Below are positions 56,894 to 64,000 of a DNA stretch of 64,000 bases, one piece after another. Origin of the DNA: UMGS1696 sp045643285. GTDB taxonomy: Bacteria > Bacillota > Clostridia > Oscillospirales > CAG-272. The position numbers and the translations under genes are program-made. The stretch's first letter is position 1, and every line of letters begins with the position of its first letter. The DNA lies in contig JAZUKN010000086.1 in the NCBI GenBank assembly GCA_045643285.1, positions 19,582-83,581 of the forward strand. Direction: 5' to 3'. The notes beneath the pieces were generated by a model. The model ran no database searches. It was not told the DNA's origin and was given only the letters and a program-made list of their open reading frames with translations.

Positions 56894-59560
56894 ATGAAGA
56901 AAATGCTCAAAGCCGTTCTTTCGGCAACACTTGCACTTGTTATGCTCCTCTCCGTCATTCCGATGACGGTCAGCGCGGCATACAATCTCCCATTCAGCGA
57001 CGTAACATCGTCCGACTACTTCTTCGAGCCCGTTATCTGGGCATACAGCGAAGGCGTAACGACTGGAACGACAGCATCGAGGTTCGCACCCGAATCCACC
57101 TGCACAAGAGCACAGGTAGTCACATTCCTGTGGCGTGCAATGGGCAAGCCCGAGACGTCATCGCCCGATAATCCGTTCGAGGACGTTAAAGAAAGCGACT
57201 ACTTCTATAAACCGGTTCTCTGGGCAATAGAAAAGGGCATCACAACGGGAACGAGCGCAAAGCGTTTCTCACCGGACGTGACCTGCACAAACGCGCACAT
57301 TCTCACCTTCATCTGGCGCGCGATCGGTACGGTCAAGTCCTCGTCAACAGGCGAATGGTACTCCGAAGCACTCGATTGGGCAACAGCAAACTGTCTCCTT
57401 GACGGAACGTACACTGGCGACTTTGACGTGAACAAGGGCTGTCCGAGAGCGAATGTTGTAACATATCTTTTCAGATACATCACAGCCGACACGGTCACAG
57501 TTTACGTTTCGGCTGATGCTGACGCAAAGATAGCTGACGGATCGGCAGAAAAACCGTTCACATCCATTGAAGCGGCACGCGACTACGTCCGCACTCTCGA
57601 CAAGAGCAAATACCGTGCGATCGACGTAATGGTCGGCGGCAAATTCACACTCTCATCCCCCGTTGAATTTACGAAAGAGGACAGCGGTACCGAGTCCTGC
57701 CCGATAAGCTACATCGGCTCCGGCGACACTCTGATCGGCGGCGGATTCGCTTTCACGGCAAAGGATTTCGCTCCCGCGACAGGCTCAGCCGCACAGTACT
57801 TCAAAGCTGACGCAAAGGCGAACATAGTCGAGATCGACCTCAAGCAGTTCGGCATCACGAAAGCCGACATCGCGGCTATGTATGCTACCCCCGAAACGGG
57901 CAAGCTCGTTCAGGCGCTCGGCAACAATATTCCTCTTCTCTACGTCGACGGCTCTCTCGCAACTGTCGCAAGAGAGCCGAACGATGAGTACGCAACCATT
58001 ACAGAGGGTGTCATCAACTCGGAAAACGGCGAGTACAGCGCACGCGACTACGTTGACACAACTACAATAACGATCTCCGACGAATACGTCGAGGGCATTA
58101 CCGCGTCATTCCACGATATCTCAAAGGTCTTCTGCATCGGACGTTTCTCGTCCCTCTGGTGCAACGACAACTCGAGAGTCCTCTCGCTCGACGGCAACAA
58201 AATGGAAGTATACTTCGCCGGCGGACATACGCCGAAGCCGGGAATGTTCTTCTATCTCCAGAACGCGCCCGAAATGCTCGACGCTCCCGGCGAATACTAC
58301 GTTGACGATGACGCTGTCCTCTATTACTACAAGGGTGAAGGATTTGAAACAAGCTCGTTCTCGATCCCGAGATCCGAAAATCTCTTCACCGTGAACGGCG
58401 CGGAATATCTGACGATAAAGAACTTCACGCTTGAATCGACGAAGAGCGGTGCAGTTACCGCAAAGGCAGATCACTTCACGCTCGCAGACTGCGATGTTCG
58501 CGCCTCCGGATCAGACATCGTTCTGAGCGGCGACTGTATCACAGTCGAGAACAACTATTTTCACAACTTCCTGTTCGGCGTCATCTCGATAGAGGGCGGC
58601 GGCGACAGAAAGACGCTCACTCCGTCCTACGACCTCATCACGAACAATGAGTTCGAGAACTGGGGCATCCTCGGCAGAACATACTACACGGCAGTAAACC
58701 TCAAGAATTCCTGCGGCGTTGTAGTATCGCATAACGAAATGCACGACGCACCGCACGCGGCTATCACCTGGTCGGGCAACAACAATATCTTCGAGTACAA
58801 CGAGATATACGACGTCTGCAACGACACAGACGACGCGGCGGCTGTATATTCCTACGCCGACAGCTACATCAACTACGGCAACACGATGCGTTACAACTAT
58901 ATTCACGACATCCGCATGAAGAACGAACGTCTCACAAAGGTACCGAACTATCCGTACTGTCACGTTTCCGCGATCTACTGGGACGGCGGCAAGGCAGGTC
59001 AGATCGCACAGTACAACATTCTCGAAAATGTTGACGGAAGCGGCGTCATCGGAAGCGGACGCGACGAGACGATCACAAACAACCTGTTCATCTCCTGCGG
59101 CTGGGGTCTCGACCTCACGGGCTGGTTCTACGACGAGGCGATCAAGCACGCAGGCGGAACTGCCGGAGACCTCGTTCCCTACAAGGACAACAAGGCATGG
59201 CAGGAAGCATATCCGTCGCTTTATAAGCTCGACTGGACTTATACCGAAAAATCGCTCGACGATCCGCTTTACTATCTCTCTCCCGGCGGCGTCGTTGCGA
59301 AGAACAACTACTTCTACTTTGATAAATCCAACATAAGAAGCATCGGCACATACGGCTCAGGCCACATTTACCAGAACTGGATTCTTGACAGCGTAAAAAA
59401 GTTCTCCGCCGACACTATCGAAGACACAGTCGAAGGCGTCAACCAGACGACTTATACATCAAAGCGCACACCGATCACAGCAGCCGATGTCATCGAGAAG
59501 ACCTCAGATGTGACAGGCATCACAATGGAAGAGTTCACGAGAATCGGAATTAAAAAATAA
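56894..59560 (+). CDS. SLH-anchored right-handed beta-helix protein (GH141-like), second locus
   Basis: An 888-residue surface protein with signal peptide (about 1-30), three SLH domains (about 32-90, 95-150, 155-210; CTRAQ, CTNAH and CPRAN motifs) and a beta-helix region from about 212. ATVAREPNDE replaces the ARYPN signature. SLH regions are very similar to those of 14391-17018, showing recent common origin; the helix parts are more diverged, suggesting different glycan targets. GGAGGT lies six to seven bases before the ATG. Paired with the next gene after 19 bases. Confidence 0.85.
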   Translation: MKKMLKAVLSATLALVMLLSVIPMTVSAAYNLPFSDVTSSDYFFEPVIWAYSEGVTTGTTASRFAPESTCTRAQVVTFLWRAMGKPETSSPDNPFEDVKESDYFYKPVLWAIEKGITTGTSAKRFSPDVTCTNAHILTFIWRAIGTVKSSSTGEWYSEALDWATANCLLDGTYTGDFDVNKGCPRANVVTYLFRYITADTVTVYVSADADAKIADGSAEKPFTSIEAARDYVRTLDKSKYRAIDVMVGGKFTLSSPVEFTKEDSGTESCPISYIGSGDTLIGGGFAFTAKDFAPATGSAAQYFKADAKANIVEIDLKQFGITKADIAAMYATPETGKLVQALGNNIPLLYVDGSLATVAREPNDEYATITEGVINSENGEYSARDYVDTTTITISDEYVEGITASFHDISKVFCIGRFSSLWCNDNSRVLSLDGNKMEVYFAGGHTPKPGMFFYLQNAPEMLDAPGEYYVDDDAVLYYYKGEGFETSSFSIPRSENLFTVNGAEYLTIKNFTLESTKSGAVTAKADHFTLADCDVRASGSDIVLSGDCITVENNYFHNFLFGVISIEGGGDRKTLTPSYDLITNNEFENWGILGRTYYTAVNLKNSCGVVVSHNEMHDAPHAAITWSGNNNIFEYNEIYDVCNDTDDAAAVYSYADSYINYGNTMRYNYIHDIRMKNERLTKVPNYPYCHVSAIYWDGGKAGQIAQYNILENVDGSGVIGSGRDETITNNLFISCGWGLDLTGWFYDEAIKHAGGTAGDLVPYKDNKAWQEAYPSLYKLDWTYTEKSLDDPLYYLSPGGVVAKNNYFYFDKSNIRSIGTYGSGHIYQNWILDSVKKFSADTIEDTVEGVNQTTYTSKRTPITAADVIEKTSDVTGITMEEFTRIGIKK

Positions 59561-59579
59561 AAGATTTTAGGAGCATACC

Positions 59580-62492
59580 ATGACACTTACAGCTAAAATA
59601 GTCAGCGGAATACTCGCATTTCTCATGATGTTCTCTCCGATCGGTTTCAAAAAAGATGACACGGCGTCCGGCAGCGTGAAAGAGATCGTCGTTTCCGCAG
59701 ACGGAAGCGGCGACTGCAAGACTCTCCCGGAAGCACGCGACATCGCACGAAAACTCGACAAATCAAAGTACAGCGGCATTGATATCGTCATAAAAAAGGG
59801 ACTCTACCCTGTCACTGAGACGATAGTCTTCGACAAAAAAGACAGCGGAACAAAGAACTGCCCCGTTCGGTACATAGGCGAAGACGGCGCGGTTCTATCG
59901 GGCGGAACATTCTTTGATTCATCAAAATTCATGCCTACCTCGGGAGAAATAACAAAGTATTTCCCTGATGAAGCAAAAGACAGGATCCTAATGCTCGATC
60001 TCAAGGAGTACGGCTTCACGGAAGAAATGTTCTACGGCTCAACTGTTGCAGAAAGTGCGTCGATGAGCTCGATAGCCCCTCTTCTTTACGCAAACGGCGA
60101 GCTTTGCACGATCGCGCGCTATCCGAACGAGGGAATGCTCCACATGAAGACCGGCGAGATAAACGCCGAAAACGGTGAGCACGGTGCGAAAGACTTCGTT
60201 ACCACTACGTCTATCCACCTGACCGACGAGGATTTCGCGCACGCTTCGGCATGGCACAACACAAACGACACATACATCTGGGGACGCTTCTCGGCACTCT
60301 GGTGCACGGACAACTCGAACATTATCTCGTTCAACAAAGACAAAGACAACGAAATGCTCATCTGGTTCGCCGGCGGACATGATCCGAGACCTGAGATGCC
60401 GTACTATTTCTACAATGTTCCCGAAGAGCTTGATATGCCCGGCGAATATTTCGTGGACAGGAACTGCATCCTGTATTATTATCCGACCGACGACATATCT
60501 GATCTTCGTTTCGGAATCACGTCTCTTGACGCGAATATGATCGAGATAAACGACGCTGATTTTCTCACGTTCGAGGGACTCGCGTTTGAGCAGGCGAACA
60601 AGGATCTGATCGTTACGGATGGCGCTGACAGTTTCACACTGAAAAACTGTACTCTCAGAGCGGCAACGGGAGAATGTGCCGATCTCTCGGGTGAACATAT
60701 CACAGTCGAGGGTTGCGAATTCTCGTATTCGGGCGGATCGTGCCTCACAGTACGAAGCGGCGACATCGACAAGCTGATCGAATCCGACAGCATAATCTTC
60801 AACAACCTGTTCCACGACTGGGCATACACGGGAAGATGTATGATCAACGCGCTTGAGCTTCGCGGATGCGGTGTCACGGCTGCTCACAACGAGTTCTGCA
60901 ACTCGAACGAAATGGCAGTCGGCTGGGGAGAATGTGTACTTGCGGTCGTTGAATATAACTACATCCACGACGTTTGTCAGCTGTTCGACGACGGCGGTGC
61001 GTCCAGCACAGGTTTCGTTTATCTGTCCTACGGCACGGAGATACGCTACAACCTTTACGAAAATGTCGGAGATCCCGATAACGTGAAATACGGTCTCGGA
61101 CTCGGCGTAAACGCAGTCAGCCTTGACATGGGCACGACGGGAAACAAGGTCTACGGTAACATCTTCTGCAAAGTCACTGGCGGCGGTGTTGCGTTCACCT
61201 CGCGCGACAACATTATCACGAACAACCTCGCTGTTTCCTGCCGTAAGGGCGTTGTTTGGATGGAATCGTATGCTTACGATATCTATAACCAGAGAGAGAC
61301 GTATCAGGACGCTGCAGGTGCGAATGAATGGGAAAGCTACGCAGCTCGCTTCACAGGCAGTCCGGCAACGTATAACGAATACTGGGCAAAGAGATTCCCG
61401 AATCTCCTTGAGCTTGACTATAACCTCAAGAATGCGGACAAATTTGAGCCGAACTTCTGTGCTTTCCCGTACGGCGTGGAAATCAAGGACAACTTCGTGT
61501 TCCTCGACAAAATGAACTACCTTGAGCCTCACGGAAACCCGCTCAATCCGCCCATCAAATCGAAATCAGCCAACGCCTTCGTGCCATACACAATCACACA
61601 GGACTGCCTGAAATTCGCTGAAGTCGAAGAGCCGCCTACAGTAGTCTACTCCTCGGCAAGAAACGATTATTCAGTTGAATACTGCGTGGAGCAGGCTGAA
61701 AAAACGACCGGAATCACGGTCGAAATGTACAAGTCTATGGGCAGAGTGACCGAAGACGCCCCAAAAAACACTAACGGAATGGGAACGGTAGTAGCAATAG
61801 GCGGCGGAGAATCGCCGAGAATTTTCAATTATATTCTTGAGAACCTCGTGGACAGAACAGATGAAAAAGGGAAAAAACACTGCCTGTATATAGGCACTGC
61901 ATCTGACGATAACGAGGAGGGATTTGATAATATCGCCCGTTCCGTAGCAAGCTACCGCTGTATGACAAAACCTCTTAATCTCGTCACTGAAGAGTACACC
62001 GAAGATGAGATAAACGATCTGCTCGACTGGGCGGATGTCGTATACGTCGGAGGCGGCGATACTTACAAAATGATGAATGTCTGGCGCGAAAAAGGCTTCG
62101 ATAAAATGCTTACCGAACGCTATGAAGAAGGACGGATAGTATTCTGCGGAAGCAGTGCCGGCGGATGCTGTTGGTTTGACGAGGGATACAGCGATTCCGC
62201 TCCTTCCGAAGACAAAGGCGGAAATTCCTGCGGATTTGTCAAAGGACTCGGACTGATCGACGCTGTGTTCTGCCCGCATTACAGCGGACGCGGTGCGGAA
62301 TTTGAAGAAAGGATCAAGAGCGAGAGCCGTGACTGCTATGCGCTTGATGACAACGCGGCAGTTGTCTTTGCTGGCGGAGAAGTGACATATCTCGGCTGTG
62401 ATTACGGCTTTGTCCCGGAGATGTACGTATACAGACACAGTTCAACCGGTCTTGTGAAAGAAGCTCCGGAAGACATTGTGGTTCTCAAATAA
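59580..62492 (+). CDS. Secreted beta-helix protein fused to a peptidase S51-like domain
   Basis: A 970-residue protein. A signal-like N-terminus (about 1-25), then a GH141-like beta-helix domain to about 720 (CTIARYPNEG motif, repeated VEYNYIHDV-type rungs), then from about 735 a complete S51/class-I-glutaminase-like domain: GTVVAIGGGESP, DVVYVGGGDTYKM, nucleophile Ser859 in CGSSAGG and His900 in CPHYSGR. S51 members include cytoplasmic dipeptidase E and cyanophycinase, so an exported fusion is unusual. No SLH domain. TAGGAG precedes the ATG. The frame is open throughout, arguing against an assembly join. Confidence 0.85.
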   Translation: MTLTAKIVSGILAFLMMFSPIGFKKDDTASGSVKEIVVSADGSGDCKTLPEARDIARKLDKSKYSGIDIVIKKGLYPVTETIVFDKKDSGTKNCPVRYIGEDGAVLSGGTFFDSSKFMPTSGEITKYFPDEAKDRILMLDLKEYGFTEEMFYGSTVAESASMSSIAPLLYANGELCTIARYPNEGMLHMKTGEINAENGEHGAKDFVTTTSIHLTDEDFAHASAWHNTNDTYIWGRFSALWCTDNSNIISFNKDKDNEMLIWFAGGHDPRPEMPYYFYNVPEELDMPGEYFVDRNCILYYYPTDDISDLRFGITSLDANMIEINDADFLTFEGLAFEQANKDLIVTDGADSFTLKNCTLRAATGECADLSGEHITVEGCEFSYSGGSCLTVRSGDIDKLIESDSIIFNNLFHDWAYTGRCMINALELRGCGVTAAHNEFCNSNEMAVGWGECVLAVVEYNYIHDVCQLFDDGGASSTGFVYLSYGTEIRYNLYENVGDPDNVKYGLGLGVNAVSLDMGTTGNKVYGNIFCKVTGGGVAFTSRDNIITNNLAVSCRKGVVWMESYAYDIYNQRETYQDAAGANEWESYAARFTGSPATYNEYWAKRFPNLLELDYNLKNADKFEPNFCAFPYGVEIKDNFVFLDKMNYLEPHGNPLNPPIKSKSANAFVPYTITQDCLKFAEVEEPPTVVYSSARNDYSVEYCVEQAEKTTGITVEMYKSMGRVTEDAPKNTNGMGTVVAIGGGESPRIFNYILENLVDRTDEKGKKHCLYIGTASDDNEEGFDNIARSVASYRCMTKPLNLVTEEYTEDEINDLLDWADVVYVGGGDTYKMMNVWREKGFDKMLTERYEEGRIVFCGSSAGGCCWFDEGYSDSAPSEDKGGNSCGFVKGLGLIDAVFCPHYSGRGAEFEERIKSESRDCYALDDNAAVVFAGGEVTYLGCDYGFVPEMYVYRHSSTGLVKEAPEDIVVLK

Positions 62493-62499
62493 TTACGCA

Positions 62500-62527
62500 A
62501 AAAGGCTGCTTAATAAAGTAGCCTTTT
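62500..62527 (+). terminator. Intrinsic terminator
   Basis: AAAAGGCTGCTT-AATA-AAGTAGCCTTTT after the S51 fusion gene, closing the two-gene operon. Confidence 0.8.
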
Positions 62528-62573
62528 GTATGTTATGTCAAAAGCCGCATAGTTTTTTTGGCAATTTCACAAC

Positions 62574-62602
62574 TTGAAAAAATATCTACAATGATATATA
62601 AT
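62574..62602 (+). promoter_or_regulatory. Sigma-A promoter of the CBM9-like/SLH gene
   Basis: TTGAAA, 17 bases, TATAAT, about 43 bases before the start. Confidence 0.75.
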
Positions 62603-62645
62603 ACAAACAACGGATAAACCGTAATTTTTTATTCAGGAGAAAAAC

Positions 62646-64000
62646 ATGAAAAGAATCATTTCGGTCGCACTCGTAGCCCTGATGCTCGCATCCATGCTCT
62701 GCATCAATGTCAGTGCAGCAAAAGACCCATACGGCACACAGATCAAAGTTCAGTACACGACAATTGCTCCGTCAATGTCAGAAGCTCTGCCGGACGCATC
62801 CTGGGGCGATCTCCTTGCTCACGTTGACAAGGATTCCCCGAATGCCTGCCTTCTCGACTACGGCAACATGAGAATCGAGGAAAAAACAGGTCAGCCCACC
62901 TCAAACCTGAAGTGTAATCCGGACAATTACCTTGACGTTTACGCAAAATGGACCGACAGCACGTTCTATGTATGCTTTGTTTCCGGTGATGACAGCCCGG
63001 TCGGTAGCCCGGTTGCATGGATCGGTGACGGCATCCAGATCAATATGAATCTCGGTTCATGGTGGACTTCCATGTACAGCGCAGATTACGGTGATTATTA
63101 CAACGGAGGTTGGAGAGAATACTCCTACCTCGTAACGACTGACTACGATGACGTTTCCTGCCAGTACGACGGTATGTGCCTCGATCTCGACGAAGAACCG
63201 ATCCTTTACTGGGATGACGCAGGCGGAAAAATGGTCGTTAAAATGGCTGTTCCGTTCAAGGTTCTCGGCGCAGGCAGGAACGGTGTGAAGGACGGAGATT
63301 TCATTTCGTTCTCCATGATCAGAATGATTTCCGAAGCAAACGAGACTTCTTCCGTAGGCACAGGCTGGCTCGAATGGGGCGATATGTACAATATCTCGAA
63401 GGCATCTGACGGCGGCAAGGAAGTTACCGATGCAAAATCTCAGTCCACAAAGACAACTTCCCCGAACTCGTTCGTTCTCACAGGAAAGTCGGACGGCACG
63501 ACACCGACAGAACCCGAACAGCCGACACAGCCCACACAGCCCACAACTCCCGCTGAAAAGCCGTCTTCCTGGGCAGAAGCGGAAGTAAATGCAGCAATCG
63601 CCGAAGGACTTGTACCGGCTGAACTGCAGAGCGGCTACACAAAGGGCATCTCCAGAGCTAACCTTTCGAAGTGCCTCTCCGCTCTTCTTGATAAGGTCTA
63701 CGGCAAAGCTCCCGAAAAGAACGACGCGAAGTTCAACGATACAACAGACGCAGATGTTCTGAAAGCCGCTAACCTCGGTATCATCAACGGATACGATGCA
63801 GCAGGCGGAACAAAGGACTTCAAGCCGAATAACACACTGAAGAGAAGCGAAATGTCCGCAATCATCAACCGTGTAGCAAAGCTCTGCGGCAAGACAGTTG
63901 AAGGCTTTGACAGCGAAGTTAAGTTCTCCGACACAGCATCTCACTGGTGCAACAAGGAACTCGGCTGGCCCGTACACAACGGAATCGTCAAGGGAACAAG
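62646..64000 (+). CDS. Secreted CBM9-like/SLH protein, truncated by the window end
   Basis: At least 451 residues, open to the end of the window. Signal peptide about 1-25 (ending NVSAAKD). Residues about 30-270 look like a CBM9/DOMON-type carbohydrate-binding sandwich (LDVYAKWTDSTFYVCFVSGD, WIGDGIQINMNLG, MVVKMAVPFKVLG). A Thr/Pro/Glu linker (TPTEPEQPTQPTQPTTP) follows, then SLH repeats beginning SWAEAEVNAAIAEGL, with ISRANLSKCLSALL, LKRSEMSAIINRVAKL and the start of a third. AGGAG precedes the ATG. Codon use is like that of yegP, suggesting high expression; it could be a major surface protein. Confidence 0.8.
   Translation, partial: MKRIISVALVALMLASMLCINVSAAKDPYGTQIKVQYTTIAPSMSEALPDASWGDLLAHVDKDSPNACLLDYGNMRIEEKTGQPTSNLKCNPDNYLDVYAKWTDSTFYVCFVSGDDSPVGSPVAWIGDGIQINMNLGSWWTSMYSADYGDYYNGGWREYSYLVTTDYDDVSCQYDGMCLDLDEEPILYWDDAGGKMVVKMAVPFKVLGAGRNGVKDGDFISFSMIRMISEANETSSVGTGWLEWGDMYNISKASDGGKEVTDAKSQSTKTTSPNSFVLTGKSDGTTPTEPEQPTQPTQPTTPAEKPSSWAEAEVNAAIAEGLVPAELQSGYTKGISRANLSKCLSALLDKVYGKAPEKNDAKFNDTTDADVLKAANLGIINGYDAAGGTKDFKPNNTLKRSEMSAIINRVAKLCGKTVEGFDSEVKFSDTASHWCNKELGWPVHNGIVKGT

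Overview
The window looks like a chromosomal segment of a low-to-mid GC, Gram-positive anaerobe of the class Clostridia (Oscillospirales/Ruminococcaceae-like). The main reasons are: lepA followed by hemW; efp followed by a CD1247-type zinc-ribbon gene; S-layer-homology (SLH) surface proteins together with a CsaB pyruvyl transferase; a lipoprotein-type LivJ; AGGAGG-type ribosome binding sites and classic TTGACA-N17-TATAAT promoters; and many glycoside hydrolases, which suggests a fermenter of plant or host glycans in a gut-like habitat. No rRNA, CRISPR array, insertion sequence, integrase or prophage was seen.

Layout. 0-6 kb: GH31 glucosidase (-), a ribosome-protection-type GTPase fused to a NYN nuclease domain, and a metallophosphoesterase. 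5.9-6.5 kb: one intact tRNA-Ser(CGA) surrounded by duplicated tRNA-Ser halves and terminators. 6.6-8.6 kb: efp, a CD1247-like gene, and a divergent SLOG-fold/helix-turn-helix pair sharing one compact promoter region. 8.7-14.1 kb (-): a GT4-CsaB fusion, YgiQ-type radical SAM protein and an esterase. 14.3-22 kb (+): SLH/beta-helix protein, beta-helix protein, galactokinase, membrane protein, rlmH and a SecB-like gene. 22.4-24.4 kb: an orphan GyrB/ParE-like topoisomerase subunit. 24.4-31.7 kb (-): SLH protein, DUF6440, SDR, Old-yellow-enzyme-like protein, hydroxyacid dehydrogenase, hemW and lepA. 32-36.8 kb (-): KDG kinase, VOC protein, KDPG aldolase, small membrane protein, ruvX and ribokinase. 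37.3-42 kb (-): Gld-type ABC exporter with DUF4340. 42.4-47.2 kb (-): complete livJHMGF branched-chain amino acid importer. 48.2-56.3 kb: GH78 rhamnosidase, YegP, sirtuin, GH3 glucosidase and purine nucleoside phosphorylase. 56.9-64 kb (+): a second SLH/beta-helix pair, whose second member carries a peptidase S51 domain, then a CBM9-like/SLH protein cut by the window edge.

How the parts fit. CsaB pyruvylates the secondary cell-wall polymer that SLH domains bind, and four SLH proteins lie in the same window. The beta-helix proteins resemble the GH141/pectin-active type. With GH78, GH31, GH3, galactokinase and the KDG/KDPG branch they suggest breakdown of pectin-like or other acidic, rhamnose-containing glycans. 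That is inference from families, not a demonstrated pathway.

Most unusual features. (1) A dispersed family of about 200-550 bp hairpin-rich intergenic elements, at least nine copies. Hairpin arms change in a compensatory way between copies, and eight of the nine lie directly upstream of, and co-oriented with, a gene. (2) The tRNA-Ser fragment array. (3) The SLOG/HTH pair, with a perfect palindrome filling the -35/-10 spacer. (4) The exported beta-helix/S51 peptidase fusion and the duplicated anchored/unanchored beta-helix module.
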